From Roseovarius litorisediminis (lineage in GTDB: Bacteria > Pseudomonadota > Alphaproteobacteria > Rhodobacterales > Rhodobacteraceae): a stretch of DNA of 64,000 bases. A model generated the notes under the pieces. That model worked only from the letters and a program-made list of their open reading frames with translations, made no database searches and was not told where the DNA came from. Positions within the stretch are counted from its first letter, which is position 1; every line of letters starts with the position of its first letter. Of this stretch, positions 18,651 to 28,431 are shown piece after piece. Made by a program: the position numbers and the translations under genes. The stretch covers positions 372,001 to 436,000 of the forward strand of contig NZ_FWFL01000003.1 of the NCBI RefSeq assembly GCF_900172295.1, read 5' to 3'.

Positions 18651-19571
18651 GTGGTTGGTTCGAGCAGAACAACCCACAAAGTGGCGGTGATTATGGGTGG
18701 CCCTTCGGCTGAGCGCGAAGTGTCGTTGTCATCAGGGCGCGAATGCGTGGCCGCGTTGAGGGAAGCAGGTTATGACGTGGTCGAGGTTGATGCCGGCCGC
18801 GATCTGGCTGTGCAGTTGTCCCAAATTTCCCCGGATGTGGTTTTCAACGCCCTGCATGGCCGCTGGGGTGAGGATGGCTGTGTTCAGGGGCTGCTGGAAT
18901 GGATGCAGATCCCCTATACGCATAGTGGCGTCTATGCGTCGGCCCTGTCGATGGACAAGCAGCGCACCAAGGATTCCTATGCCGCTGCCGGGTTGCCATT
19001 TGTTCATAGTGTGATTGCCTCGTCGGACGAGGTTGAGGCGGCGCATGTGTTGCCGCCACCCTATGTGGTCAAACCTTTCAACGAGGGGTCCTCTGTCGGG
19101 GTTTATATCGTTGGCGAGAATGCCAATGGACCCCCGCAGCTTGCCCGCGAAATGCCAAAGCAGGTGATGGTGGAAACCTTTGCGCCGGGGCGCGAACTGA
19201 CCACGACAGTACTGGGGGACCGGGCGCTTTCTGTAACGGATATCCTCACCGACGGCTGGTATGATTATCATGCAAAATATGCAGAAGGCGGATCGCGCCA
19301 TGTGATCCCGGCTGAAATTCCGACCGAGATATTTAACGCCTGCCTTGATTATGCACTGCGCGCGCATCGGGCCCTTGGCTGCCGCGGGCTGACCCGCACC
19401 GATTTCCGCTGGGACGAGGCGCGCGGGCTGGAGGGGCTTATCCTGCTGGAAACCAATACCCAGCCAGGCATGACGCCAACGTCGCTGGCGCCTGAACAGG
19501 CGGCCCATTGCGGGATCACTTTTCCCGAGCTGTGCCGCTGGATGGTGGAGGATGCCTCGTGCGACAGGTGA
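18651..19571 (+). CDS. ddl: D-alanine--D-alanine ligase
   Basis: An ATP-grasp enzyme that makes D-Ala-D-Ala for the pentapeptide. I choose GTG 18651 ([17 protein letters not shown]), six bases after GAGG; the frame is open to TTG 18639. Motifs include [44 protein letters not shown] and the Mg-binding [18 protein letters not shown] near the C-terminus. The 3' end overlaps ftsQ by 13 bases. Confidence 0.96.
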   Translation: MVGSSRTTHKVAVIMGGPSAEREVSLSSGRECVAALREAGYDVVEVDAGRDLAVQLSQISPDVVFNALHGRWGEDGCVQGLLEWMQIPYTHSGVYASALSMDKQRTKDSYAAAGLPFVHSVIASSDEVEAAHVLPPPYVVKPFNEGSSVGVYIVGENANGPPQLAREMPKQVMVETFAPGRELTTTVLGDRALSVTDILTDGWYDYHAKYAEGGSRHVIPAEIPTEIFNACLDYALRAHRALGCRGLTRTDFRWDEARGLEGLILLETNTQPGMTPTSLAPEQAAHCGITFPELCRWMVEDASCDR

Positions 19572-20434
19572 CACAATGGGCCGACCCGGCGCCGTCGCGC
19601 TGGTCATACCGCTATCAGCGTCTGATGCTGACACCGCTGTTCCGCAAAGTGCTGAAGATCGGTGTGCCGTTCTGCCTTTCGCTGGGGCTGGGGCTTTATT
19701 ATCTTTCCGATGAGGTCCGGCGGGAAAATCTGGTTTTGGCCGTGGCGGATATCCGTCAGCAGATCGAAACCCGGCCCGAGTTCATGGTCAACCTGCTGGC
19801 TGTCGAAGGTGCCAGCATGTCGGTCGAGGAAGACATTCGCGAGATATTTCCCTTCGATCTGCCGGCCAGTTCCTTTGATCTGGAGCTGGATGAAATCCGC
19901 AGTCTGATCGCAGATCTGCCTGCTGTTGCGGATGCCTCGGTCCGGATCCGGCAGGGCGGGGTTCTGGTGGCAGAGATCACCGAACGTCAGCCGGTTGCCC
20001 TGTGGCGGACACGTGACGGGCTGGGAGTTGTGGACATTGACGGCGTAGTGATCGGTGAGGCCGCGGAACGCGCGGCCCATCCGGACCTGCCGGTCGTTGT
20101 GGGTGAGGGCGCCGACATGGCGGTGGCCGAAGCGCTGAATATTCTGGAAGCCGCCGCACCCCTTAAAGCGAAATTGCGCGGGCTGGTGCGCGTCGGCGCG
20201 CGGCGTTGGGATCTGGTTCTGGATCGGGATCAGCGGATTCTGCTGCCTGAGAAAAACCCTGTCGCCGCACTGGAGCGGGTGATCGTGCTGAGCAGCGTGC
20301 AGGACATGCTGGAGCGTGATCTGGTGGCGGTTGATATGCGGCTGGCGGCACGCCCGACACTCAGAATGAACCAGCGCGCGGTCGAAGACTGGTGGCGGGT
20401 GACAAATATGACGGTAGGGACGGACGACCAATGA
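19559..20434 (+). CDS. ftsQ: Cell division protein FtsQ
   Basis: FtsQ is a bitopic divisome protein that scaffolds FtsB/FtsL. The GTG at 19559 ([22 protein letters not shown]) is preferred over the ORF's upstream start because it matches related proteins and overlaps the ddl stop. A single membrane helix is at about residues 36-56 ([16 protein letters not shown]), followed by a POTRA domain ([17 protein letters not shown]) and the FtsQ beta domain ([21 protein letters not shown]). It overlaps ftsA by 4 bases. Confidence 0.95.
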   Translation: MRQVTQWADPAPSRWSYRYQRLMLTPLFRKVLKIGVPFCLSLGLGLYYLSDEVRRENLVLAVADIRQQIETRPEFMVNLLAVEGASMSVEEDIREIFPFDLPASSFDLELDEIRSLIADLPAVADASVRIRQGGVLVAEITERQPVALWRTRDGLGVVDIDGVVIGEAAERAAHPDLPVVVGEGADMAVAEALNILEAAAPLKAKLRGLVRVGARRWDLVLDRDQRILLPEKNPVAALERVIVLSSVQDMLERDLVAVDMRLAARPTLRMNQRAVEDWWRVTNMTVGTDDQ

Positions 20435-21765
20435 TCGAGCTTTATGAATCCCAAAGGGCGATGCGTAACATGCGCCGGGCCGCAATGCAGCGGGGCGTGG
20501 TGGCGGTGCTGGATGTGGGGACATCCAAGATTGCCTGTCTGGTGTTGCGGTTCGACGGTACGGATCGGCTGAGCGAGACCGACGGTATCGGCACCATGGC
20601 GGGGCAGGTGGGGTTCCGGGTGATTGGTGCAGCCACAACCCGGTCACGTGGTGTGCGCTTTGGCGAGATCGAGGCGATGCAGGAAACCGAACGTGCGATC
20701 CGCACCGCCGTACAGGCGGCCCAGAAGATGGCCAATATCCGCGTCGATCATGTGATTGCCTGCTTCTCGGGGGCCAGTCCGCGGTCATATGGTCTGGCGG
20801 GGCTGGTCGAGTTGGAGGCAGAAGTTGTCAGCGAACAGGATGTCAGCCGGGTACTGTCGGCCTGTGATGTGCCCGACTATGGCGACGGTCGCGAAGTATT
20901 GCATGCCCAGCCGGTGAATTTTGCGCTGGATCACCGTTCGGGGCTGATCGATCCGCGCGGACAGATCGGCCATGAATTATCGACCGACATGCATATGCTG
21001 ACGGTTGATGGCATTGCGATCCAGAACCTTGCGCATTGCGTCAAGCGTTGTGATCTGGAACTGGCGGGGCTTGCCAGTTCGGCCTATGTGTCGGGGATCG
21101 CATCGCTGGTCGAGGACGAGCAGGAACTGGGCGCGGCCTGTATCGACCTTGGCGGCGGTTCTGCGGGCGTGTCGATTTTCATGAAAAAGCACATGATTTT
21201 TGCCGATAGCGTGCGGATGGGCGGTGATCACGTCACCAGCGACATTTCTATGGGATTGCAGGTACCAACGGCCACCGCCGAGCGTATCAAGACGTTCTAT
21301 GGCGGCGTCGTTGCCACCGGTATGGATGACCGTGAGATGATCGAAATAGGCGGCGACACCGGCGATTACGAACATGACCGCCGCACTGTCAGCCGGGCCG
21401 AGCTGATCGGTATCATGCGCCCGCGGGTCGAGGAAATACTGGAAGAGGTGCGCGCGCGCCTGGACGCGGCCGGGTTTGAACATCTGCCAAGCCAGCAGAT
21501 CGTGCTGACCGGCGGCGGCAGCCAGATACCTGGGTTGGACGGGCTGGCCAGCAAGATTTTGGGCCAGCAAGTGCGTTTGGGCCGGCCTTTACGTGTGCAT
21601 GGGCTGCCGCAGGCCGCGACCGGTGCAGGCTTTGCCAGCGCGGTGGGGATGTGCCTGTTTGCCGCCAATCCGCAGGATGAATGGTGGGATTTCGAAATCC
21701 CCGTTGATCGCTATCCGGCGCGTTCGTTAAAGCGTGCAGTGAAGTGGTTCAAGGATAACTGGTGA
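20431..21765 (+). CDS. ftsA: Cell division protein FtsA
   Basis: An actin-like ATPase that tethers FtsZ to the membrane. It is 444 residues from ATG 20431, which overlaps the ftsQ stop as ATGA. Actin-fold motifs are VAVLDVGTSKIACLV (phosphate 1), AACIDLGGGSAGVSIFMK (phosphate 2) and VLTGGGSQIPGL (adenosine). The C-terminal amphipathic helix (SLKRAVKWFKDNW) would insert in the membrane. No ftsZ start follows directly; about 740 bases separate them. Confidence 0.96.
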   Translation: MIELYESQRAMRNMRRAAMQRGVVAVLDVGTSKIACLVLRFDGTDRLSETDGIGTMAGQVGFRVIGAATTRSRGVRFGEIEAMQETERAIRTAVQAAQKMANIRVDHVIACFSGASPRSYGLAGLVELEAEVVSEQDVSRVLSACDVPDYGDGREVLHAQPVNFALDHRSGLIDPRGQIGHELSTDMHMLTVDGIAIQNLAHCVKRCDLELAGLASSAYVSGIASLVEDEQELGAACIDLGGGSAGVSIFMKKHMIFADSVRMGGDHVTSDISMGLQVPTATAERIKTFYGGVVATGMDDREMIEIGGDTGDYEHDRRTVSRAELIGIMRPRVEEILEEVRARLDAAGFEHLPSQQIVLTGGGSQIPGLDGLASKILGQQVRLGRPLRVHGLPQAATGAGFASAVGMCLFAANPQDEWWDFEIPVDRYPARSLKRAVKWFKDNW

Positions 21766-21948
21766 TCAAACGCGGCGACGCAGGCAGCCAAGCAGGGCAA
21801 GGCCGGCCAGCAGCATCGGAAGCCCCGTGCGCAGGGGGGCTGCGGTTGGTGCGGGCGCTACCGTTCCGTTGTCACAGTTAAATTCTACGCTGTGATGCTT
21901 TTCAGCTTGATTAAATGCTCTCAACCTGGCGTCGAATGAAAACGACAC
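21766..21948 (-). pseudogene. C-terminal fragment of a VPLPA/PEP-CTERM-type protein
   Basis: A 60-residue minus-strand frame ending in APLRTGLPMLLAGLALLGCL and RRRV. This has the layout of the Roseobacter VPLPA-CTERM sorting tail (short Pro-containing motif, hydrophobic helix, Arg cluster) but with a degraded motif. No signal peptide or protein body precedes it within the frame, so it looks like the surviving 3' end of a gene. It abuts the ftsA stop codon, convergent. It might alternatively be a small membrane protein, but no ribosome site is evident. Confidence 0.45.
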
Positions 21949-22123
21949 AGTGACGCGGAGTTCGATTTGTTCAGGAAGGTGCTGCGCTGGTTTGATACCC
22001 CATCCACGCTGCCAATCTTTAAAAGAACCCCGAAATTTATGATCTTTCCGATATCAGATTTTCTCTTTTGGGTCGACTTTTGCCGAGGGTCATATTGTAG
22101 CCAAACTGGAAACCGCCGTTTCC

Positions 22124-22161
22124 GAATCGGATCCGAAAAAACGAGAATCATTTCAGGAATC
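22124..22161. promoter_or_regulatory. Cluster of three GANTC (CcrM methylation) sites upstream of ftsZ
   Basis: GAATC occurs at 22124-22128, 22145-22149 and 22157-22161. GANTC is the target of the alphaproteobacterial cell-cycle methyltransferase CcrM; in Caulobacter, ftsZ transcription responds to GANTC methylation and GcrA. Three sites in 38 bases is far above the random expectation of roughly one per 256 bases. Function here is inference. Confidence 0.5.
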
Positions 22162-22190
22162 GCGTGACCACCGGCCTTTGCCATGGTAAG

Positions 22191-22199
22191 TTATCCACA
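22191..22199 (+). promoter_or_regulatory. DnaA box upstream of ftsZ
   Basis: TTATCCACA is a perfect match to the consensus DnaA-binding 9-mer. It lies about 305 bases before the ftsZ start and 30 bases from the GANTC cluster. In Caulobacter DnaA activates ftsZ, so a regulatory role is plausible. A single box does not indicate an origin. Confidence 0.55.
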
Positions 22200-22503
22200 A
22201 GGCCCGCAGAGGCCGTTGGATTGGCAGAGCAGCCGTCCCTCAATCTTGACGTGTATTCCGAGACCCTACTGGCGTCTGGGATGGTCGCTCTTTGACTTCG
22301 GATTTAGTGTCTTGCCCCTTGGTTTTGCGCAACATCTTGCCGATGTGGGCACATAGCGCGTTAAAATCAGTAATTGCAGCCCAGATTTTGTGGTTTGTTC
22401 GTGTTTTTTACGTGACGGTTGGCCCGTCGGACGTTAATAATGAGCGGGGATAGTAAGTTAAAAACACCCGTGTATGCGGGCGAAAACACAGGCGGAATGT
22501 ATT

Positions 22504-24090
22504 ATGACCCTCAATCTTTCAATGCCCGGTCAGGATGACCTGAAACCACGCATCACTGTTTTCGGTGTTGGTGGGGCCGGTGGTAACGCCGTCAACAACA
22601 TGATCGAGAAAGAGCTGGATGGCGTCGATTTTGTTGTCGCCAACACGGATGCGCAGGCGCTGCAACAAAGCAATGCCGACAATCGCATTCAGCTGGGCGT
22701 GAAAGTGACCGAAGGTCTGGGCGCCGGGGCGCGTGCCAGCGTGGGGGCCGCCGCCGCCGAGGAGAGCATTGAACAGATCGTGGATCATCTGGCAGGCGCG
22801 CATATGTGTTTCATCACCGCCGGCATGGGTGGCGGAACCGGCACCGGGGCCGCGCCAATCATCGCGCAGGCCGCCCGCGAGCTGGGTGTGCTGACTGTGG
22901 GTGTTGTCACCAAACCGTTCCAGTTCGAAGGCGCCAAGCGGATGCGTCAGGCCGAGGATGGCGTGGACGCACTGCAAAAGATGGTTGATACGCTGATCAT
23001 CATCCCCAACCAGAATCTGTTCCGTCTGGCGAACGAGAAAACCACCTTTACCGAGGCGTTTTCGATGGCCGATGACGTGCTTTACCAGGGCGTCAAAGGT
23101 GTGACTGACCTGATGGTTCGCCCTGGTCTGATTAACCTTGATTTTGCCGATGTCCGCGCCGTTATGGACGAGATGGGCAAGGCCATGATGGGGACCGGCG
23201 AAGACAGTGGCGAAGACCGCGCCATTCAGGCTGCCGAAAAGGCCATTGCAAACCCGCTGCTGGACGAAATCAGCCTGCGCGGCGCCAAGGGTGTTCTGAT
23301 CAACATCACCGGCGGGCACGACCTGACCTTGTTCGAACTGGACGAAGCGGCCAACCGCATCCGCGAAGAAGTGGACGCCGAAGCAAATATCATCGTCGGT
23401 TCGACGCTGGATACGGCCATGGAAGGCTCGATGCGGGTCAGTGTTGTGGCGACAGGCATTGACGCCTCGGAAAGCGTATCTGATATGCCGGTTCCCCGCC
23501 GTTCCATGGCGCAGCCGTTGCGGCCCATGGCCGAGGAAAAAGCGCAAGAAGAGCGTGAAGAGGTTGCCGCCGCCGAGCCTGAACCAGCGCTTTTCCGCGA
23601 GCTTGATGAGGTCGACAGCCAGTCGGACGAAGATTTCGAAGCAGAAACCGCCGCCAAGGACGATCTGCCACCGCCAGCCTATACGCCTAAGGTGCGGGAA
23701 TTTCAGCCGACGACCGACCACGCTGATGAAGATGAGGGACTTGACGATTATGTAGCTCCGCGCGCCCCGGCGCCCGGCACCCCGTCCCCCGAGGCCCTGG
23801 CCCGTTTGCAGGCCGCTGTCAGCAAGGCACCTGGCCAGCAGTCTTTCAACAATCGGCCTGAGGTTGCACGCGCGCCCCAGACCGAGCCTGCCGGCGAGCG
23901 GCCGCGCTTTGGCATCAACTCGCTGATCAACCGGATGACAGGGCACGCCAGCGCCGAGAGTGAGCAGCAGACAGCTCGAGCAACACGCCAACAGCCAACG
24001 GTACAGGCCCGCCAGGCCCCCGTTGAAGTGAAAGACGAAGAAGACGAACAGATTGAAATTCCGGCGTTCCTGAGGCGTCAAGCCAACTAA
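22504..24090 (+). CDS. ftsZ: Cell division protein FtsZ
   Basis: The tubulin-like GTPase that forms the division ring, 528 residues, longer than the ~380 of E. coli because of an extended variable linker. The ATG at 22504 is used ([17 protein letters not shown]); an upstream in-frame ATG at 22474 is less likely. The GTP-binding loop [10 protein letters not shown] begins at about residue 110, and the T7-loop region [11 protein letters not shown] is present. Residues about 350-515 are a low-complexity Glu/Pro/Ala linker, then the conserved tail peptide [11 protein letters not shown] (518-528) that binds FtsA and other partners. A terminator follows the gene. Confidence 0.97.
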   Translation: MTLNLSMPGQDDLKPRITVFGVGGAGGNAVNNMIEKELDGVDFVVANTDAQALQQSNADNRIQLGVKVTEGLGAGARASVGAAAAEESIEQIVDHLAGAHMCFITAGMGGGTGTGAAPIIAQAARELGVLTVGVVTKPFQFEGAKRMRQAEDGVDALQKMVDTLIIIPNQNLFRLANEKTTFTEAFSMADDVLYQGVKGVTDLMVRPGLINLDFADVRAVMDEMGKAMMGTGEDSGEDRAIQAAEKAIANPLLDEISLRGAKGVLINITGGHDLTLFELDEAANRIREEVDAEANIIVGSTLDTAMEGSMRVSVVATGIDASESVSDMPVPRRSMAQPLRPMAEEKAQEEREEVAAAEPEPALFRELDEVDSQSDEDFEAETAAKDDLPPPAYTPKVREFQPTTDHADEDEGLDDYVAPRAPAPGTPSPEALARLQAAVSKAPGQQSFNNRPEVARAPQTEPAGERPRFGINSLINRMTGHASAESEQQTARATRQQPTVQARQAPVEVKDEEDEQIEIPAFLRRQAN

Positions 24091-24111
24091 GACTGCCGCA
24101 AATCGAGTTAG

Positions 24112-24139
24112 AAAGAGCCGCAAGCCAGCGGCTCTTTTT
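24112..24139 (+). terminator. Rho-independent terminator after ftsZ
   Basis: Perfect stem AAAGAGCCGC / GCGGCTCTTT around the loop AAGCCA, followed by a T-run. It lies 22 bases past the ftsZ stop and separates ftsZ from lpxC. Confidence 0.85.
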
Positions 24140-24314
24140 CATTTTAAAACAGGTATTTATTGTCAAGAAAAATGCCCTGAGCGAAAAGTTGCCACCGTGA
24201 GGTGGCCGCATGTTTCAAGTCGTTGCAAAGATTGAATTGAGCATTTGTGGCCGGGCGCTTAAACACCTCGCTAACCAAAACAAACCCTGTGTTTGTGCAA
24301 CGGTGAGGGCAGTC

Positions 24315-25235
24315 TTGCAAACCACGATCAAATCCCCTGTCTCTTTCGAGGGCTCCGGCCTGCACTCGGGCGCGTCTGCACGCCTTAGGGTTGTGCCTGC
24401 GGATTGTGACAGTGGCATTGTGTTCCGCCGGGTTGATCTGGCGCCTGCGGTTTGCGAACTGCCGGCACGTTGGGACCTTGTAGACCAATCGCCACTGTGC
24501 ACGCGTCTTGTCAATGCACATGGCACCTCGGTTGCGACCGTTGAACATATCATGGCCGCGCTGGTAGGTTGTGGTATTCATAACGCGATTGTCGAAGTTG
24601 ACGGACCCGAAGTTCCAATTCTGGATGGCAGTTCGGCCCTGTTTGTGCAGGGTATCCTGTCAAAGGGTGTCTGGGCGCAGCACCGCCCGGTCAAGGCCCT
24701 GAAAGTGTTGAAGCCCGTCGAGGTACACCGCGGCGAGGCCTGGGCGCGCCTGCGGCCGCACAACACGCTGTTGCTTGAGTTTGGCATCGAATTCGAGGAC
24801 GCGGCGATTGGTGTTCAGAAAAAGACTCTGAACATGTCCAATGGCAGCTTTGTGCGGGAACTTTCGGACAGCCGGACGTTCTGCCGCAAGGCCGATATCG
24901 ACAGCATGCGCGCCAACGGGCTGGCCCTGGGCGGAACGCTGGAAAATGCGGTTGTCGTCGATGGTGAAAAAATTCTGAGCCCTGGTGGCCTGCGCCACCG
25001 GGATGAGGCCGTGCGCCACAAAATGCTGGACGCCCTTGGCGACCTTGGCCTGGCCGGAAGCCCAATCCTGGGGCATTATCAGGGGTTCCGTGCGGGTCAT
25101 GCGCTGACCAATGATTTGCTGCGCGCCCTTTTCGACCGCACTGACGCTTTTGAAATGGTCGAATGTGACAGCGAAATGTCTTCGCGACTACCCGGGGCAG
25201 GGGTGCACTGGGGTGAAATTCCCAAAGTTGCCTGA
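24315..25235 (+). CDS. lpxC: UDP-3-O-acyl-N-acetylglucosamine deacetylase
   Basis: LpxC is the zinc amidase that commits UDP-acyl-GlcNAc to lipid A synthesis. The frame is open from TTG 24210, but family alignment (QTTIKSPVSFEGSGLHSG) supports TTG 24315, six bases after GAGGG; GTG 24303 is the alternative. Zinc ligands are in VATVEHIMAAL and in the HKMLDALGD motif (His and Asp), and the FRAGHALTNDLLRALF segment holds the conserved catalytic His. It follows the ftsZ terminator and has its own leader. Confidence 0.94.
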   Translation: MQTTIKSPVSFEGSGLHSGASARLRVVPADCDSGIVFRRVDLAPAVCELPARWDLVDQSPLCTRLVNAHGTSVATVEHIMAALVGCGIHNAIVEVDGPEVPILDGSSALFVQGILSKGVWAQHRPVKALKVLKPVEVHRGEAWARLRPHNTLLLEFGIEFEDAAIGVQKKTLNMSNGSFVRELSDSRTFCRKADIDSMRANGLALGGTLENAVVVDGEKILSPGGLRHRDEAVRHKMLDALGDLGLAGSPILGHYQGFRAGHALTNDLLRALFDRTDAFEMVECDSEMSSRLPGAGVHWGEIPKVA

Positions 25236-25347
25236 ACCGGGGCGCAGAAATGCGCCAAAGGCGTTTTGCACCGGAAAATTCTGTGCTAGGACCAAGGCGA
25301 AGTTCGGTGGGTACCCCCGACAATTCGCAATGAAGGTGAGTTCGAGC

Positions 25348-26196
25348 ATGACAGTCGGCAAGTCCCGGGCACTACTGGTCAGTGCATTGGTGTGTGGCGT
25401 TGGTTTGGCCGGTTGCGGCAAGAAGAACAGCGTTGAACGCGGTGACGTAAATTACGAGAATTACACCGCCGAGCAGATTTTCGAGCGTGCGGAATATGAC
25501 CTTGCTCGCAATGATCCCGATCTGGCCGCAAGCGTTTTTGCCGAGGTTGAGCGGCTTTATCCCTATTCGGAACTGGCAAAACGCGCTGTGATCATGCAAG
25601 CCTATGCCTATCATCAGGACAAGGATTATGAAAACAGCCGCGCTGCGGCACAGCGTTTCATTGATTTCTATCCGACGGATGAAGATGCCGCTTATGCGCA
25701 GTACCTGCTGGCACTTAGCTATTATGACCAGATCGACGAAGTTGGCCGCGATCAGGGCCTGACCTTTCAGGCGCTGCAGTCATTGCGCGAAGTGATCGAG
25801 CGGTATCCGGATAGTGAATATGCCCGTTCGGCAATTCTCAAGTTCGATCTGGCGTTTGACCATCTGGCGGCCAAGGAGATGGAAATTGGCCGGTACTATC
25901 TGCGCCGGGATCATTTCACCGCGGCGATCAACCGTTTCCGGGTCGTGGTTGAGGATTTCCAGACAACGACTCACACTGCCGAGGCGCTGCACCGACTGGT
26001 CGAGGCCTATCTGTCCCTTGGCCTGACCAATGAGGCACGCACTGCGGGCGCCATTCTGGGCCATAACTTCAAGGGAACCGGCTGGTACGAGGACAGCTAC
26101 AAGCTGCTGACCGGTCGCGGGCTGACGCTTGAGGCGGTTGGCGATAACTGGCTGCGGCAAGTGTACCGCCAGATGATTCAGGGCAAGTGGCTGTGA
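25348..26196 (+). CDS. bamD: Outer membrane protein assembly factor BamD
   Basis: BamD is an essential lipoprotein of the BAM complex that inserts beta-barrel proteins in the outer membrane. The ATG at 25348 follows AAGGTGAG by eight bases and begins a lipoprotein signal with lipobox LAGC (residues about 19-22); an ATG at 25330 is the alternative. The remaining ~260 residues are TPR-type helical repeats, with FERAEYDLARNDPDLAASVFAEVERLYPYSE as the first. It is followed by recN after 22 bases. Confidence 0.94.
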   Translation: MTVGKSRALLVSALVCGVGLAGCGKKNSVERGDVNYENYTAEQIFERAEYDLARNDPDLAASVFAEVERLYPYSELAKRAVIMQAYAYHQDKDYENSRAAAQRFIDFYPTDEDAAYAQYLLALSYYDQIDEVGRDQGLTFQALQSLREVIERYPDSEYARSAILKFDLAFDHLAAKEMEIGRYYLRRDHFTAAINRFRVVVEDFQTTTHTAEALHRLVEAYLSLGLTNEARTAGAILGHNFKGTGWYEDSYKLLTGRGLTLEAVGDNWLRQVYRQMIQGKWL

Positions 26197-26218
26197 CCCA
26201 AGAATAAGGGGGGCAGAG

Positions 26219-27868
26219 TTGCTCAGGGGTCTTGATATCCGTGACATGCTTATTATCGACCGGCTGGAACTGACGTTTCAGCCGGGCCTGAACGTGCTGA
26301 CCGGCGAAACTGGGGCAGGTAAGTCCATTTTGCTGGATTCCCTGGGGTTTGTTCTGGGCTGGCGTGGGCGCGCCGAGCTGGTGCGCGCCGGCGCAGAACA
26401 GGGAGAGGTACAGGCGTGGTTTGACCTGCCCCCCAACCATGCGGCGCATGTTGTTTTACAAGAGGCCGGTTTGCCGGATGGCGATGAGTTGATCCTGCGG
26501 CGCGTAAATACCGTTGACGGGCGCAAGACCGCCTGGGTCAACGATCGCCGCTGTTCGGGCGATGTGTTGCGCCAGCTGTCGGAAACGCTGGTCGAATTGC
26601 ATGGGCAACATGATGATCGCGGGCTGCTGAACCCAAAACACCACCGCGACTTGCTGGACAGTTACGGCGCGCTTGACGGGGTGCGCGACAAGACCCGGGC
26701 GGCCTGGCGCGAAGTGTCTGCCCGACGCAAAGATCTGGATGCGGCCGAAAAGGCCCTGGATGTGGTTCGCGCCGAAGAAGAATTTCTGCGCCATGCGGTG
26801 GGTGAACTGGATCAGCTTGACCCGCAGCCCGGCGAAGAGGCGGAACTGGACAGCCGCCGCCGCCTGATGCAGGGGGCCGAGCGGATCCGCGATGATATAC
26901 TCAAGGCCTTAAGCGCCCTTGGCCAAGAGGGAGCAGAAGCGGCGGCAGGCAACGCATTGCGCTGGCTGGAAGGAGTGGCTGACAAGGCCGAGGGGCAGCT
27001 GGACGCGCCAATCGCAGCCCTTGGCCGGGCACTTGTGGAACTGGACGAGGCCGTGGTCGGGGTTGAAAGGTGCCTTGACACTTTGTCGTTCAACCCGATT
27101 GATCTGGAAGAAGTGGAAGAGCGCCTTTTTGCGATCCGGGCGCTGGCGCGTAAACATGATGTGGCGCCTGATGATCTGGCCGAATTTGCTGGTGGTCTGC
27201 GGGCACAGCTGGACGCGCTGGATCAGGGTGACGCGGATATCAAGCAGCTCAGCCAACGAGTGATTGAGGCCGAAGCCAACTATGCCAAAGTCGCCGATGC
27301 GCTGACGGTTGCCCGCACCAAGGCTGCCAAGGCCCTGGACAAGGCGGTATCGGCCGAACTGGCGCCGCTGAAAATGGAGCGCGCCGTGTTTGAAACCGTC
27401 CTTACCCGCGGGCAACCGGGGCCGTCGGGACAGGATGAGGCGACCTTTACCGTGGCGACCAACCCCGGTGCGCCCTCTGGGCCGCTCAATCGTATTGCCT
27501 CGGGCGGGGAATTGAGCCGGTTTCTGCTGGCGCTCAAAGTGTGCCTCACGGGGGCCGAAAGCGGCCTTACCCTGATTTTCGACGAGATTGACCGTGGGGT
27601 AGGCGGGGCCACGGCCGATGCTGTCGGGCGGCGGCTGTCGCAACTGGCTGCGTCAGGTCAGGTTCTGGTGGTGACCCATTCACCGCAGGTGGCGGCGCTG
27701 GCGGCCCATCACTGGCGGGTGGAAAAGCGGGTTGAGAAGAATTTGACCCTGTCGACCGTTACGCATCTGATTGACGGCGACCGTGTCGATGAGATCGCGC
27801 GCATGTTGTCTGGTGATACCATCACCAACGAGGCCCGCGCCGCAGCACAGGCGCTTATGGCTGGGTGA
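26219..27868 (+). CDS. recN: DNA repair protein RecN
   Basis: An SMC-like ATPase of 549 residues acting in recombinational repair of double-strand breaks. TTG 26219 follows AAGGGGGG and gives the normal N-terminus MLRGLDIRDMLIIDRLEL. The Walker A motif GETGAGKS is at about residues 31-38. The middle is a long coiled coil, and the C-terminal ATPase half has SGGELSRFLLALKV (signature) and LIFDEIDRGVGG (Walker B). It closes the cluster that begins at ftsW. I found no clear LexA-type site (GTTC-N7-GTTC) just upstream. Confidence 0.96.
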   Translation: MLRGLDIRDMLIIDRLELTFQPGLNVLTGETGAGKSILLDSLGFVLGWRGRAELVRAGAEQGEVQAWFDLPPNHAAHVVLQEAGLPDGDELILRRVNTVDGRKTAWVNDRRCSGDVLRQLSETLVELHGQHDDRGLLNPKHHRDLLDSYGALDGVRDKTRAAWREVSARRKDLDAAEKALDVVRAEEEFLRHAVGELDQLDPQPGEEAELDSRRRLMQGAERIRDDILKALSALGQEGAEAAAGNALRWLEGVADKAEGQLDAPIAALGRALVELDEAVVGVERCLDTLSFNPIDLEEVEERLFAIRALARKHDVAPDDLAEFAGGLRAQLDALDQGDADIKQLSQRVIEAEANYAKVADALTVARTKAAKALDKAVSAELAPLKMERAVFETVLTRGQPGPSGQDEATFTVATNPGAPSGPLNRIASGGELSRFLLALKVCLTGAESGLTLIFDEIDRGVGGATADAVGRRLSQLAASGQVLVVTHSPQVAALAAHHWRVEKRVEKNLTLSTVTHLIDGDRVDEIARMLSGDTITNEARAAAQALMAG

Positions 27869-28039
27869 TCTGCTGCTCGGTGCCTGACCAATAAAAACGC
27901 CGGAAACGCGATGCCATTCCGGTCAGCGCCTTGCGTCGGTAAAATGCGGGAAAATCTGCGTCTCATTACAGCAAATTGATCCCTTGTCGTAGCCCGACAA
28001 TTTTGGGATAACCCTTGCAGCCTATCAGGAGATCTGCCC

Positions 28040-28351
28040 ATGTCCGCGCGTATTTACAAGCCTGCCCGCAATGCCATGCAATCGGGTGTTGCCAAGACCA
28101 AACATTGGGTTCTTGAGTATGCGGCGGATAAATCGCGCGAGGTTGATCCGCTGATGGGCTGGACCTCGTCTTCGGATACGCAGACACAGGTTAAACTGCG
28201 GTTCGGCAGCAAAGAGGCCGCGCTGGAATATGCCCGGGAACACGGTATTGATGCCATCGTTCAGGAGCCACACAAGCGCAAGCCCAATGTTCGCGCCGGC
28301 GGCTATGGTGAGAATTTTGCAACCAATCGGCGCAGTGTCTGGACGCATTGA
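28040..28351 (+). CDS. NADH dehydrogenase accessory subunit, NDUFS4 (18 kDa) family
   Basis: A 103-residue ETC complex I conserved-region protein, the bacterial homolog of mitochondrial NDUFS4, which supports the N-module of complex I. Diagnostic sequence includes [32 protein letters not shown] and the closing [15 protein letters not shown]. It is encoded 18 kb upstream of the nuo operon in this window, as is normal in Alphaproteobacteria. It has its own ribosome site (CAGGAG) and is followed by a terminator. Confidence 0.93.
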   Translation: MSARIYKPARNAMQSGVAKTKHWVLEYAADKSREVDPLMGWTSSSDTQTQVKLRFGSKEAALEYAREHGIDAIVQEPHKRKPNVRAGGYGENFATNRRSVWTH

Positions 28352-28393
28352 TATTTCATCAAAGCGATACGAAATTGCCTGACATCGTTTAAC

Positions 28394-28422
28394 AAAGCCC
28401 CGTTTCCTGACGGGGCTTTTTC
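28394..28422 (+). terminator. Rho-independent terminator after the NDUFS4-like gene
   Basis: The stem AAAGCCCCG / CGGGGCTTT encloses TTTCCTGA and ends with a T-run. It lies 42 bases downstream of the stop and may also serve the convergent AlkD-like gene, since the stem is flanked by A's on the other strand. Confidence 0.85.
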
Positions 28423-28431
28423 GTTAAAGCC

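Larger units (their letters stand above)
21949..22503. other. Long untranslated region upstream of ftsZ
   Basis: About 555 bases with no convincing gene; short frames on both strands lack ribosome sites. It contains a hairpin GGAAAC-CGCC-GTTTCC (22108-22123), a palindrome CGGATCCG (22128-22135), three GAATC (GANTC) sites within 38 bases, and a consensus DnaA box. It probably holds the ftsZ promoter(s) and cell-cycle control sites. Confidence 0.6.

Noticed and set aside
19604-20788. Minus-strand frame (394 codons) opposite ftsQ and the start of ftsA
   Set aside because: Overlaps two supported division genes and has no domain or start site.
22191-22199. Replication origin suggested by a DnaA box
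   Set aside because: A single box without AT-rich unwinding element or origin genes; regulatory use is more likely.
22519-24123. Long minus-strand frame (534 codons) opposite ftsZ
   Set aside because: Mirror frame of a high-GC gene; sequence has no recognisable domain, no ribosome site and fully overlaps the strongly supported ftsZ.
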